Below, one piece after another: positions 33,216 to 46,842 of a DNA stretch of 64,000 nt. The notes under the pieces are model-generated. The model did no database searches and was not told the origin of the DNA. It saw nothing but the letters and a program-made list of their open reading frames with translations. The translations under genes were made by a program, and so were the position numbers. Origin of the DNA: Streblospio benedicti (lineage: Eukaryota; Annelida; Polychaeta; Spionida; Spionidae); contig CM032666.1 in the NCBI GenBank assembly GCA_019095985.1, positions 61,908,644 to 61,972,643 of the forward strand, given 5' to 3'. Each line of letters begins with the position of its first letter. Positions within the stretch are counted from its first letter, which is position 1.

Positions 33216-35731
33216 TGTTGAATTCATAATTAATTTCTTCCATATGAGGATCGTCACTGTGTTGTTGTGTCCACATTGTCCTTAAAAGTAGTCACTCCCA
33301 TATTGTACTACAACAACTTTTAAACAAACCAACATATCTCATATTTAAAGCTTGTCCCGTGTAAAATGTGTGTTTGGCAAATGAATCACCGAAAAATCAT
33401 CCGTTTACAGTGCTTAAACAATTTTTTGACACCTCTGCCAAACATGTCATTTTTGTATTTTATTGGACATATAGGCGACTTTGCTCCACACTTTGCTTCA
33501 TTCAATATTTAATGATATAATTTCATATTGTTTGTAATAAGTCATGTGGAATTTGTGGATGGTATCATATCCTAATGCTTTTTTCTTCTAATATTCACTG
33601 TGAGTTCACCTGAATGCAACCTGTGGAACAAGACTCTGTTGCTCCCCAACATGTCCTGTTACCACCTGTATAATTTACACATGCAGAAATAAAGCCTTTG
33701 AGGGTGGGTTTGAGGTGTTAGTTGTTTAGCAGTGCCACTGCGAAAAAATACTTCTAAATCCAATCTTCTTTTATGTTTCAAGGAAATCATATGACCAATT
33801 TAACAAAAATAAAATGTCAGTTACCTCCACCATCTGGGGACATGCACATCCCACCATTGAACATTCGGTTCTTTCTTTGTACACATTCTGAAATAATAGT
33901 TTAATTACCTACTCTTTTTTTAAAATTGATCCTTTAATAACACATATCCTTTTTTAAAAGTTCATTTTTTAAAACCTGCCATTTAAAATGCGTAGATATT
34001 TCAAAAACAAACATTGTTATGCAACATGTCCGTGCTAGACAAACTGGCGTTAATGGTGTGAATTTTTAAAATACTATAAAATACGAATAATCCTTTTAGC
34101 AAAATGACCATCCATATGACTGCAAAAACGCTGCAAATGTAATTTAAACTACAATAAAAGACTTTAAAGAGTAATCAGGGCAAGGGCAAAGATTATCTCA
34201 TCTTCTTGACTAAAAAAAACTGGCACTATGGTATCCTTAAACTGGAGGAAAATCTTGAAGCCACCGTGAAGAATAGGCCTGGTTGTCAAGCCCCAAAAAT
34301 GTGAACGTTCACAACTTTATGGTAATGGAAATATCAGCTTACTCTTTGTTTATATTACTACTATTAGTGATTAAAATTAGAATATAAATCGTAAATGTGA
34401 ACTGTTAACCCTAATCCAGTACATTAGGGGTCGTTCGGACCCCAGGGTTATACTTTTTGTAATATTTTTTATCCGCTTGGTATTTCTTCTTTTCCTTTTA
34501 AGTAGTTGTCACCCTATATCTTGTCTTTATCAGTACCGAATATTGTTTTCATTTAGTTAAATATTAGGACATTACATAAAAAATATTTGCATGGGTTCCA
34601 TAGACCCCCACCCCGTTGGAAACCGAAAATGCAGGATACTGAAAATTTATTTTGATTGAAGGCCTTTAATGATTTTGCCAGCTCATATCTTCCCATTATC
34701 AAAATGAAAATAATTTCAGGTTATAAATAAGGGGCCAATACAAAAGTAATTTTACTGGGGGGTCACATGGAACGAACCGATGGATACAGAGAATACAGAG
34801 TTGTTTGACAGTTTGACCTATTAAAAATATGTATATAATAAAAACATAACTCTTTATTTTGTTATTTTTATCTGGGACTGTCATAATTAACATATTAGTG
34901 ATTTTGTATCACAGAAATATCATGAATGTGAACTGTTAAACTTTTCAAATGAACAGTTGTTTTCCACATAGACCCCTATTGTACTGATGTACTGATGTAA
35001 TCCAGAGATATTAATATATGTGTGAAAGTAATGATCATAGGCTAAACTATTATATTATATGACTTAAATTGCTTATCTCAGTGTATAATGTGGCGGTTGC
35101 CTTATGGATCTTTCCACTGCCACAATAACATAATATTAAGTTACACCAATTATTATGCACACAATAAAACATTGAAATGTTGGTTCTAAATTGCATTTAT
35201 TTCTATACAGTGTTAGAAACCAATATTATATAAACATAGTTGAGAATGTTAAATATAATATTCATTGAATCGTGCTAAAATGAATTAAAATAGTGTCCTC
35301 GGATTATTGCCTTGCTTTTGCCTCACAAAACACAGTAGTAAAAAGTTAAACCTATTATTCTTCACTCATTTTAAATATTAATTGTCTCAGAACATTAAAG
35401 TTTAATACTAAATTGTCTATCAATTATTTTGGTGTTACCCTCTTCATTAAGGGGTAGAGTATACATGTTACGCGCATCATTTACGGGAGTTACTCGCATC
35501 GGGCTGAAAAAATAGGTGCTCATACAGCTAATTAAACTATATATCACCCACACAATTACGTTGGAACATAGTCTGTACTTAAATTGATATCCAAAGACAA
35601 TACAGTAACCAACAACGCATCTATGTTGGTCAAAATAACCCAAACAAAACTGCGTCAATACTGTCCGCCATTTTTTGAAAAACTGAAATGATGCACTGGA
35701 CGCGCGTTACTCGCATAGCGTCGACACAGTG
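32850..35731. mobile_element. Non-autonomous DNA transposon relative, copy A (rearranged)
   Basis: The right end (35,731 inwards on the minus strand) begins CACTGTGTCGACGC and continues to a TTTTTCA...ATGGCGGA block. The left part (from about 32,850) shows the partner sequence TTCAGCGCATCTTTTCC and CATGGCGGAAGGCAC in the opposite sense, though its outermost bases are replaced by an inversion junction. Internal blocks GATACGAGTAACGC and GCGTTACCCTCTTC-type words are shared with copy B. No transposase frame was recognised, so it would need enzyme from elsewhere. The interior 33.3-35.4 kb is AT-rich and featureless. Confidence 0.55.
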
Positions 35732-35734
35732 ATG

Positions 35735-37450
35735 TGTCAGCATACTTAAAGTGCTCAGCAAAGCCATGCCATCCAAATGTAAAGTAAATGAATGCTTATT
35801 TTTACAGGTGATAAACTATCATACCTTCCATCTGCCTAGAGATAGATGATGTACAAATTGAACATGTGGACATCACAGATGAATATATAAAATGCAATTG
35901 TATAAAACTCACTCTCATGTTGCATAAAGAATTTCCGTACAGAAATTTTTTAGAATGAACAAATCTTACATCACTTAAAATCTTGTGTTCATCGTATGTA
36001 CAAGGTTAGAAATAGCTGTCTGCCTCTCCGCCTGGGGCAAGTATGTAACTCTTATGGAGGGCAAGTGAACATTTTTTACCCACCAGTGCCGTTTTTGCGC
36101 TTCAAACCTAGACGCGTTCCCTGCCTTACTACTATTTCAATGTTCCCCATAATCACTGTGCGTTTCAATCTCTCTTAATTTACGAGAAAACTGCTTCATA
36201 AATGTCGAGTCGACAACGGGTTTTCTACGAGACCGCTTACTTCGGGTAAAAGCGACTGTCCCGATAATAGTTTCACAACTCCGTTGCTATGACATCGTCG
36301 TCGGACGTGCGACACGACTACGTGTAAGGCGAACAATTTACACGCACAATTAATCAAAATTAACCAGAATTTTCCTCCAACGGAGCACGGAACAGTACAT
36401 ATCGTACATAACGTCCCCGCCTACTCATTGAAACCAAAACCGCCGCGACTGTTGAGATTAATCGTCGTGCTGTTATAAATTGATGGACTATCCATTTGCG
36501 TCCGTGGAATAAAATATAAAAAGAAAATCACAAAACATTGCAACACATAAGAATTTGGAGAAAAAAAATCTCAAAATGTTCTTGTTTTTTTATTTTAGTA
36601 TAAAAAAGTACATTCATTTTCCTTTTTAAAAATGTATAACACTTTAGGGTTTCGGGGAATAGAATTTGGTTTATGGACCATACAAAGATCATACAAAGAC
36701 AATAAAAAAAATTCAGTCAATGTTAATTTTGCCTGTACCGAAATTGTATACATGATCTTTTTTATGAAAAAAAATTCAAACAAAATGGATTTTCCCAGGA
36801 AACTACAGTTTTGTTTCCATCACAAAAAAAATTAGTCTCCGTAAAATAATAAACAGCTAGTTGAGATAAAACAACTCCAGCAATGTCTCGTTAATTTAAC
36901 GTTTAATATACTGTAAAACTAGACATAGAGAGTCCATGAGTTTCAAACCCTGAGTCAATTAAGGCTTCAATTTCTGAATGCTGTCGGTTATACTGCTTGT
37001 TCGCCACAGAACCAATTCTTGCAGCACATGCGTGCCCCATACTATGACTATGTCATATAATATTATGATTAGAAATATAATAATAGATTATCATTGCATT
37101 TAAAGGCATGTTAAGTGGTCTCAATCGGGTTATACGCTTGTTAACCACAGCAAATATGCCATCAAAAACACACCCCATACTACCCATTTAAATATTTTTA
37201 GTGGCTTCCTTATATCTGCATTTGTAAATACAACATTTTTCTTTCATATGTGAAGTTTAATGTTAATTAAAAGGCATTTATATTAAATGAAGGTTTGGGG
37301 TTTGATAAATTCTCATAGTGGTCTTCATACAATGCATATGGAAAATAGTCTGCACCATCTATTCATAGAGGTTAGTGTTTAGAGGTTTTTTTTATCCCAG
37401 AATAGCCCGGTTTTTTGACTGCCGGTGTATATGAGTGGACAGCTTTTATC
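35735..37450. other. Spacer, nothing recognised
   Basis: AT-rich except for a GC-richer patch at about 36,190-36,450. Frames of about 60 codons only, none with a recognisable domain. Confidence 0.45.
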
Positions 37451-37456
37451 TTTTAT

Positions 37457-38893
37457 CACTGTCGACGCGAGGCGCTGAACGCGCGTTCAGCATCTTTTCA
37501 GTTTTTCAAGATGGCGGAAGGTACTGACATATAATTTTCTTTCACTGATTTATCAGCTTGCGGATAGTAGTATCGATCTTTTACGTATGATTATATGTTT
37601 ATTAAGTGGATACACTACACCTGGGTGCAATTTTTTATGTGATTTATTGCTGGATTGCTTTGTTTTTAAGAGTCTCTTTTTCGCCACTGATACGAGTAAC
37701 GCCGAAGCAGCTGTCAATAGGCGAGGAGGGTAACGCGATTTTTTGATGTGGGTAACGCTGCTTTGTGTAACAACTGTGCCATCTTCTATATCTACCAAAA
37801 ACAGCACATACAAGTACTGAAAATCAATTACTTATAATGTGTATTGAATTCATAATTAATTTATTTCATATATGCATTTATATTGACAGTTACGGATTCT
37901 AAGCAGTGGCTTTATACGTGAAGAGGGTCGACAGGGCTTATCACAAAGTAAACGAGGAAAAAATCTTACCTCATCGTCGTCTGGGGTTCTGAACGAGGAG
38001 ATGGATGAGATGATGAAAAGACAATTAGATGTTTAAAATATGTTAGATGTTTAAGTTTTAACAAGAAATTTTTTAATCTTGGTTTATGTACATAAAATAC
38101 ATTATAATATTCACTTGTTTTTTCAATCTTTTTTGACAGTTGTTATCATTATCATTTTAAAACTTTGTAAAGAGTTACTTTCTTTTGTATTTGGAATAGA
38201 AGTTTTGAGAATAAAATATATTAAAGCTTTTAAAGCTGCTCATGGTTCACTCATCTATTGTCTGTAGTAATACTGTGAAGTATCAAAACACTCTTAAACA
38301 GTCAGCAAATATTATTAGCCTATAAAATAGTCCAGGATGGACCAAAAATAAATAGTCACAAAATGATGAAAAATTGTAAAATTCAATAGCCACAAAATAT
38401 TCTAGTTTTACAGTATTTGAAAATTGGGGTGTGTGGGGGGGGGGGGAATGTTTATTCTGTAAAGTGAATTCAATTGGAAATTTTTAAAGCAATAGATTTA
38501 TTACAATTGGTTATTTTTTGCAATCGGTTATTATTTAAGTCAAAATATTTTGATTTTCAATTCTATTTTAACAGAAAATGCTAAGGAATATTTTTAGCGT
38601 TACCCTCTAATTAAGAGTTAGCGTATACCCGTTACGCCATCACATACGGGAGTTACTGCATCGGGCTGAAAAATAGGAGTGCTCAAACAGCTAAATTAAA
38701 CTACATATCACCCGTATAATTGCGTTTGGAACATGGTCTGTACACTAGAAATGATATCCAAGGAGAGAAAAATGTGAGCGAAGCATTTACCTTGGTCAAA
38801 TTGCCCAATCAAAATTGTGTGTGTTGCATTCACTCATCTTGAAAAACTGAGAAAAGATGCGCTGAGCAGCGTTCAGCGCCTGTCAACACAGTG
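37457..38893. mobile_element. Non-autonomous DNA transposon with long terminal inverted repeats, copy B
   Basis: The left end CACTGTCGACGCGAGGCGCT and the right end, read inward on the other strand as CACTGTGTTGACAGGCGCTG, match imperfectly for about 60 bases to a shared CAGTTTTTCAAGATG block. The flanks TTTTAT at 37,451-37,456 and 38,894-38,899 are a candidate 6-bp target duplication. The 1,437-bp element has no transposase frame. Sub-terminal regions also resemble each other in inverted sense (GATACGAGTAACGC against its complement). Superfamily is uncertain: CACTG ends recall some hAT or CACTA-like elements, but the duplication length does not settle it. Confidence 0.7.
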
Positions 38894-38899
38894 TTTTAT

Positions 38900-40450
38900 G
38901 GACTTACAAAACCCGAAAACACCTTTTTAAAATTGACTTTTGACTCTAACATAGCAACATGTATTGGACCCTGTCTAGGTTTTTGTCATTAACTTGCCAA
39001 ATTTGCCAATGTATAAGCATCTCTTGCTCGATGCATGAGCCTCTTTTTACATATTCATTCCAGCCAGGAATGTGTTTTGCCCTTACGGCTTCTGTCATTA
39101 TGGTAAATTTATCAGAACTTCTTTTAAGCTATTAACTTGTAATATTGCTCATTTTGGTCAATGTACTCGCGATTAGAGTCATCCTTACACTGTGAATTGT
39201 TACAGCATAGAATATTACTATTAATCTTTTATATTGGGCTTGTATAGCTTTCAGATCCAGTTTAAAATAATCTAGGTCACTCGAGGATAAAGATATGTAT
39301 TCTATATGCTTTGATATTACTTTCACTCAGCCACGACAATGTCTGGCTGGCACCAAAATATCATTGCTAAATCAACATTTGAATAGAACCAAAGAAATAA
39401 CTATTAGTACCCTTATTTTCTACTTCTCTTCCAAATATTAGTACACGTTTAAATTCTGAACTAATGAAGGCTGTTTTTATTTTTTTATTTTTCATTTTTT
39501 GTTTTTTACTGAATTCTTATAATTTCTACTCTCCATAGAGGCTTTGCAACTTTCACCAATGTAAATATACCCACACTGTCTCATACAATACTCCACATTG
39601 TTCCTCTGGCTTCAATTTATCTTTTGCATGAACTAGGGTTTGCCTAAGCGTGCATGGGACAGAGCAAGCAAACCCACTCAATTCAAGGAAAAGAACATCA
39701 TATACCATTGGAAAGCTTGAAATCTCAGCTATCCAGCCATGTATGATGGCATTATAACAGTAGCTTTTTATTACAAAATGTGTTTAGAAAAAACACCCCT
39801 TAATTCATTGTGGGCGGAATTCCTGTGTCATTCAGCAGACATAATGATTTTTCTTCGGTGTTTGGACCCAACCATACCGAGATTGTGTTTTGATGATATA
39901 TGCAATAATGTACTAAACCATTATGAAGATCAGATTGCTCTCTTTACAGAGAATGATATATAAAGAATATTTCTAACACCCAAATAATATAAAGTAATTA
40001 ATTTACAAATGTAATGCCCAGCCACTCGCCATTTAAAAAACAATGACAAAATACTCTCTAATTTTTAACACGTGTAATCCAAGACACACAGAACAACAGC
40101 ACCATTTTATGATAGAACCAGTCTTCAGCGTGTGCAACTTGATATATAGCTCATATTTATATAAATCTGAACTTCAATAATGGACCACTCAAACATTCAA
40201 ATTCTAAATAAAGTGATCATAAAGCCTCTTGAATAAACTGACTTTTATTTTCATTGCATGGATATAGCTTAGTTATCACACATGCCAGATATGTCCATTA
40301 TATTAGAAAATCATAATACAGATTTTTTACTATCTGATCAATGTAGCAAAACATTGCATATATTTAAAACTATAAATTAATACTAATTGTGCTGAGTGTA
40401 TGTCAAACCTTCTCATAGAATATATTGTTTGTTTTTCATCTAAGATTCCA
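38900..40450. other. AT-rich spacer with one unassigned 74-codon frame
   Basis: The frame at 39,739-39,963 (+) is slightly longer than its neighbours but has no domain I recognise. Nothing else stands out. Confidence 0.4.
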
Positions 40451-42330
40451 TGTGGATGGAACACTCCACTTTTTAGAGAGAGTGAGACACTCGCATGGGA
40501 AACTCCCCAACCCATATCAAGGTATCCTAAGCACAGGTGGCTCCTGGTTGTCAGGGGTTTCCCACTTCACGGAGTGGGTAATGCGGCCAGCGGCGCCGGA
40601 TGTCTGCCGCTTGGCCACTTTCGCAGGTAGGTCTGCCAGCCGGGCAGCTCCACCCTTCCTGTCCTGAGAGGTCCGCCGAACTCGTCTCCCTGGAAGTTGT
40701 GCCTCACCAGGAGGTAAAGCCCCCTGAACCATACAAACAAAAACACATGCAAAGGCACTCAAAGCCTCCCCCCAAGTCCAACTACATACATACTAGTGAC
40801 GTCCGGCGACTCACTTCTTATATGTCGCTCCATGCGAAGGCCGCTGCTTCAGCACTTTTACACACTCACACACATAAACTTGTCGCGCAGCATCCATATA
40901 TGGACTCGCTTGCCATGGGACCGGAGCACACATTCCTCACTACATTCAGCCTGCCAACTCTCTCACACACAAGGGCAAGCGAAGGGGAATCACGGGGAAC
41001 ATAATCGCGATCACGGTACAGAGCGACCGTGCTGAAATTAAATTAAGCGATAGACTAGGCCACTAACTCGCGTTACTCTTGGACTTGACAAGCCGGGGAT
41101 TCTACTTTGCGTGAGCAGCTGCTTTGTGATCTTGTGAAGTAACACGATCCTTAAGGCGTGGCGTGGCGCGTCGCGTCCCGGCGTCACAGAGTGCGTCGAC
41201 TATTCAGCCGACTGCTCTCCACTCAGCCTCATGAAACTACCCCGTCGGGACCGCCGGGTAACTGAAGAGTGATCAGTTTAGGGATCACCCTTGCAGGGCG
41301 CACCCGCGACTAGACCCTAAGCCTTGGCACCACCCCCTTGGGAGGCGGTCCACGGTGGCGAGGGGCGACCAGCCGCGGGCTTTGAGTGGTCACTCCCGAG
41401 TGGCGGCGGATGAAAGGCTTCATCCGACTGGGGTCTAGGTGGCCCTGGGCGAGCAACGGTCTCCGCTTCCTTGTCCAAGAACTCCTCGCTGCTGTGGTAA
41501 GGCCCAAACTGGGTTCGGTGCCGAGCTTGCATGCCCAGTGGCCTTTAGAGGACACTGTTGCGCTAAACACGGAGTCGTCGTGGCGGTGGTGGTCATCACT
41601 GCTGCGGTCACTGTGCTCGTTGCAGGTGGTAGGGTAAGCAGGCAAAAACCCTAACTTCGCTGTTCCTGTCAATGGCATGGCACCCCGCGGCTCCATGGTT
41701 GCTGCTGCGTCCAGCATCTCTCTAGAGAGAGTGTCTCAACGCCCTACTCTCCCTGGCAACATGAGGTGGTTGCTCCGTCCAGCTGCTCGAGCATCTGAGA
41801 TAACTCCGGCTCGACACTACGCACGGACACCGTGAGCTCCCGTCGTTGTCTGCATTAGCCCTCGTACTTCTGCATGGTTGCCACGTCATGCTTTCGATCG
41901 GAGGCGTATTCGCACATTACTGTCAATTCACGCCGAACACCCTCACTCAGATTCTTCAAGGACTGCTACTTCGCGAATCCCGCTCGTGTCCCTCTAGAGC
42001 GACTTCCAACGAGGCGGTGGATCGCAGAGGTAAACGGCCCAACTCGTCTGCCAAGGTCTCCTGGGTGGAAGTAGAACTGGGCACCCACAGAGCTATCTCC
42101 TGCCGCACTACCCGGGTAAACTGTTCCATGGCCTGGCGCCCGCAGGAGTATATCGCAGGAAAGGCGTCGAAGTCGGGTCTGACTTGACATATCCTCCTCC
42201 ATCATCTGCCATGTATTGATGATCTCCTTCGCTATTCGTTCAAGGTCCACGGTGACTGCCTGGAAAACGTCCTGCATCTGTTGAATGTTGACGGCCGCAC
42301 GGCCCTCAACAATCCCTCAAAGTCCACAAG
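40450..42330. other. GC-rich block of decayed element sequence
   Basis: Composition rises sharply at about 40,450 from AT-rich to well over half GC. Overlapping frames of 60-135 codons occur on both strands because stops are rare in such DNA; none has a recognisable domain. The block is continuous with the inverted repeat copy that follows, so it is probably more of the same broken element. I cannot class it. Confidence 0.4.
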
Positions 42331-44130
42331 ACTTCGCTCTGACATAAGGATACGCTTCACTTTTAGCTTCCCTTGATGGCACTGTGTAGGTCGCATCCTT
42401 GCAAGGATTGTGAACTTCTGTTCGCATAGTTTTGACCTCCTCTGTGAGTTTGGCTAAGTCGCATTTCAGCTGTCCCCTAGTTTTGCTGCTGGTTGCTGGG
42501 TGGTTAAGCGACTCACGTCGGCGCTGCAGCTCGTCGCTCGCACTGCATCGTCCGCTCTTTGCGCAAGTAAGACATTCCGCCTTATACTTTGTCGCGCGCT
42601 TGTTCATCGCGGTCCGCGTGTAAATTGCCCACCCACTTTCGTAGGAAGTCCTGTCTGCAGCGCCCGTTTCTGCAGCTCAAATTGCTGTCTCTTAATTACA
42701 GCGAGCCTCCTCGGCCAGTGGCCCGGTCCTGCTACACCCCGCTCACTGTCGCCCAGATCTCAATCCAATCTGCAGTGCTGGTTTTCTGGCTTTTTCACTC
42801 CTCGGCCACGGCCTGGGCTGCTTGTAGTCAGAGCGTCATGCTTCTGACCCGCTGCAGGGGTTCCACGTTTGTCTGTAGAGGGAGACTGCAGTGGGACTTC
42901 CGTCACTTTTTCTCACCACCGCCATGGCGACCTCTTGCGAGCATCGCTGCTGCGATAGGCCGACCGACTTCCTTCATGGCTGAGGGACTGGACTTCGGCA
43001 CTCAAGGCTGCTCGGGGGCTTAATGAGGCCGGGACTAGACATGGATGGTTCCGGGCTGCTATCCAGAGTAACAGTGCTCGTGGGTCGTCAAATTTGGAGA
43101 TCTTGAACTGTTCGCAAGTAGCTCCAACATCCCAGAACGCGGCGGTGGCACACAGTGGTCGGTGGTCCCATCAACGTAGGCTGCTTGGGGTTGGCAGGTC
43201 CGGCACTTGCGGGCTTCCCCCCCCACAGCTTTCTACTTCTGCTTCTTGGAGAGTCCTTTTGGCGTGTGTGACACGGCCGACCCGATTTTCCACTCGGTCT
43301 TCATTGCTGGAGCCCCAGAGTACCCCCGGCTTGGTGGCTGGTCCACTTAGCATAGTCAAGCCAACACACACTCACCCACCGCTGGCGTTCCAAACTCCAT
43401 TCCTGCGCCTTGACATCCCACTTTACTGAGATGATATCCCGATCACCCGGCTTGCCCAGGCTTGCATTGAAAACCAAACTTCTGACCCAGGAGCAAACGA
43501 GGGATTCCTAAAGCTGGTTGTTTCCATCATCTCAAATAGCATCTTCTAGTGTGATCGAACAGAGATCCTTCAAATCAAATAAAAAGTCGGTTGTCGCTGC
43601 TTCCTTGTTTTTGCCAGAGGCACTGTCGTCAACCTCCTTCTGGAGGTCGCGCGCTGGACCATAGCCGCACCTCCGGCTGTGATCTTCAATGAGATGTTCC
43701 ACCACATCGGATACGGATGGAAACATCACGCCCTTTGACACCAGGCCCAGTGTCTCCGCCGGCATCCTGCTGCAACAAGGGGGCAGAAAAACATTTTTCA
43801 AGTGAAAGTGGTACCAGTGCTCCACCACCTTCTCCAGGTTTTCCAGCCATGCTCCCGCAGGCAGTCCGTACACAGACGAGCATGCCAGCACAGGAATCGG
43901 GCTTTGCTGTAATCCCGTGAAGTCACGGTGCAGAGTCCCTGCATCCCCTTGCTGCGAAGTGCCTGGGGCTGAGGTAACGTGCCCTTCCGGGTGATTCAGA
44001 GCCTCCCACGGCTCGCATCCTTGTATGGACACCACTGCCCAGCTTCGATGTATGCGGTGAACAGGGCCTGGAACCCCTTCTTGTCACCCAGTCACTAGGG
44101 GAGCTGCGAGAGACCAGAACTTTCACTTCC
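42330..44130 (-). repeat. Unclassified GC-rich repeat with old coding remnants, minus copy
   Basis: About 1.6-1.8 kb matches 47,570-49,110 in inverted orientation. Both copies encode, in corresponding positions, GCxPWEAL-HP, EKVVEHW-HFHL, MFPSVS-VVEHLIE-HSRRC, KWTSH...TLGLQQ and PANPKQPTLMGPPTT. The C...C-HxxxxH pattern around CPVQGC hints at a zinc-binding segment. This may be an ORF1- or gag-like product of a retroelement, but I recognise no family. Both copies are heavily broken. Confidence 0.7.
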
Positions 44131-44339
44131 AGCCATAGCAGGAGCCCAGTGTGACTCTGCTCCCTACCTCGTAAGTATGCACAGAGGCAGGCCGGTTTTC
44201 GCATCCAGCACATGCTTGATGCAATCCGCAGGTTTCTCGCCAAAGTACTTGCACCAGGGGTACAACACAGTCAATGTCACTTTGAACACTAGCATCTACT
44301 AATAGTGAGGGACAATCAATGCAGTACAGTAAAACCTCT

Positions 44340-44910
44340 ATGAGGACCTCACACCAGAATGGCATTAGGTTGTCTCAATAAAGGTTCTGGAACAAAGGGA
44401 CAATCTTAATTCCATTATAACTTCTCTTAGGACCACCTGGGGACTGGTGTCAAGTGGTCTCTGCTGTTTTATAGGGTTACAGTGGATGCTTTCTAATTTA
44501 AATTGAATCATTGAATAAACCCACTTTGTCCTTCATTCTCCCGGTGTTGACCCCTTGGGGTGACCCGAGAGGCTGACTTCCCTCCTTGGTTTCTCTTGAA
44601 GTTCCCAAGGGCCACTCATGCCTCTGTGGCCCTGGTTTTGGTGAGTGGTGCATATCGGCCACTCGGCACACAGCAACACTAGTTGGGAGAGGGCATCAGG
44701 TACTCTGGTGCTTAGTCGCCTGGGGGGGGGGGGGGGTTGTTGCGTATCCGGCGCGGGATAGTGTTTGGCTGATAACCTTACCCTAACCCTACAAAGGATT
44801 ACAATGGAGTTGAACTGAACTGTTATCCACAAATTCAATGAAAATTTAAGATGTAATGAATGTCGAAGACGGAAATGTGTGTATTCAACATATTACATGT
44901 TGCATGATCG
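44340..44910. other. Spacer with poly-G, up to assembly gap
   Basis: No gene recognised. A run of about 14 G lies near 44,719-44,737. Confidence 0.5.
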
Positions 44911-45010
44911 NNNNNNNNNNNNNNNNNNNNNNNNNNNNNNNNNNNNNNNNNNNNNNNNNNNNNNNNNNNNNNNNNNNNNNNNNNNNNNNNNNNNNNNNNN
45001 NNNNNNNNNN
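44911..45010. other. Assembly gap of 100 N
   Basis: Exactly 100 unknown bases, the usual placeholder for a scaffold gap of unknown size. Confidence 0.99.
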
Positions 45011-45417
45011 ATTGACTTGATGTATGGGTGTGACGATAGGGCAGTGCCTCAGTGTTATTCAGCCTACGTTTTCCATCAACGTAATCTGGCAATGCAGATG
45101 GCTGAGACAGTCCAGGAGGTGACAGGAAGAGCGGTGGAAGTTCAGCGGGCGCAGAAGAATAAGTCGGCGAATGCGCGCGACTATAAGGTTGGCGACCAGG
45201 TGCTGATGTTTTTGCCACCTCTCGGGCGGGATAAGTTGCAGATAGGACCATGGACCGGGCCGCATCAGGTTGTTGCCGTAAACAACGATCATGTGGTCAA
45301 GATCCGGATTTTCCATGAGCCTGCGCCCACCAAGAAAGTCAAAAACAGGCCGCCGACCGATGTGTGAACAATGGGTCAATGTGAATCGACTCAAACCGGC
45401 TTTTAAGTCGGGGCGAG
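45011..45417 (+). pseudogene. Integrase C-terminal part of a Ty3/Gypsy-like retroelement fossil
   Basis: Immediately after the gap the sequence reads as the end of a Pol polyprotein: an R-QKN-SANARDYKVGDQVLMF segment, LPPLGRDKLQIGPWTGPHQV and then VNVNRLKP. This is the well-known C-terminal module of Ty3/Gypsy integrases (YKVGDxVLL...KL...GPxxV...VHVNRLKP). The upstream part is lost in the gap. The copy is broken. Confidence 0.75.
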
Positions 45418-46700
45418 GAGAGAGTTTTGACAGTAGCAGATACTTCGCACTCTGCGAATTTGCTCACCCGTCGCAGGGCGAGATTCGCAGAGTATTGGAG
45501 TGCAATTGATTAGACGGGGAACAAGGGGAGTGAGTGGTCAGTTTTATGGCGCTACTCCCCATATACTTGATGGAAGTTTCATGGAGGAATGGAACGATTC
45601 AGCGATGTCCAGTTCGTTTTCTTCCTATGCCATGGGTTTCGCAGTGAAACTTGGGGGAGAAGGAAGTGGAGTCGCGCTAAACTGCAGAAGGCCAGCGGTG
45701 AATATCGCCAAGTAATCGCGATTGGATCAGTGGCTGTTGGACGCCGACGCCTGCCATTTGGTCCGGGCGCGCACGAGGTCACAAGGAAGCGGTGATACAG
45801 GTGCAGAGGTCAACCGGAGCATGAAGGGATAAGTGGCCACTCGCAGTATGCCAGTTGGCACCGATGGGAACGAGATTGAAAGTGAGGATCTAGTGGCGAA
45901 GCGATGACCGGTGGGCGTGGTCGCTCATTCTGTCACCATGTATGGGAGAATGCGGGATAGTAGGTTCAGATGAGTCGGAGGTGGGTGCGAGGAGCCCGGC
46001 TGTGGTGTCGGTGTAATGAGAATCAAGCCTTTTTGATTCAGTGAGTTGCATCGGGGAGTTACAGTTTGGGTCGTGGACACCGAGGATGAGGATGACGTGG
46101 GCCGTGGACGGCGGAATCCGTTGCATAGGTCACCGAAGTGAACGTATTGAGTCCTTTTTGGCTGGCGGAGGGTAGTGGCAGAGCGCTGCACCTATGGACA
46201 CTGTGGGGTTGAGCCGAAGGCCTTGCGTTAGTAGGCGGACATACCACTAAGGAGGAGAATCGTAGAATGGATAAAGTCCAAAAGGTCAACTGCAGTATGC
46301 GATAACCAGTGGGAGTGGCGGGGCTGTTATATGCCTTAAAAGCGTTAGTGCAGCAGCTACTGCTTAGTAAAACACAAAGGAGCTTGTCGGCACAAGCGAA
46401 AGGTCGCATTAGGTGACTCGCGGCGGCTAAGTAAACAAAAGTCTTCCACCAATTGACAAAGAGGGATGGTTGCACATGCGACATGCCGTAGTCGAGCAGG
46501 CGATCGCACTGGTTTATGTCAACAAAGCGCCACGTGTAGGCGGGATACTGTAGAGGGCAAAGGTTAAGTGGCAGGATGCTGGCTGGCGATAGGCGGGTGC
46601 ATTGAAACGCGGAGCTGTTTTTGGCGGTCTTGTGACCGGAGTACTACTTTTTGATCACACTAGTTCAGGAGTTGAAGCTTAGTAGACGTACTTTGCTAGT
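45418..46700. other. Probable 3' part of the Ty3/Gypsy-like fossil, boundaries unknown
   Basis: GC-rich sequence following the integrase tail; it may include non-coding 3' sequence and an LTR. I could not find matching LTR ends because the partner would lie beyond the gap. Confidence 0.3.
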
Positions 46701-46842
46701 GTGTGGTTTTTATTTCAGTTGTTGGCGATTTTTGGCGTTTGATTACCACCTGTGGCAGTGATTCTTTTTGCAGTTTAGTTGGATAATAGTAGCTGATTGG
46801 AGTTCTCCTTTCCAGCGGGGATATGGGCCTGTAGAAGCCACT

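Noticed and set aside
41310-43883. Numerous 60-145 codon frames on both strands in the GC-rich block
   Set aside because: Stops are rare in GC-rich DNA; except for the segments shared with the other copy of the repeat, they look like chance frames.
44835-45394. Frames crossing the N run at 44,911-45,010
   Set aside because: Unknown bases join unrelated flanks; only the part after the gap was interpreted.
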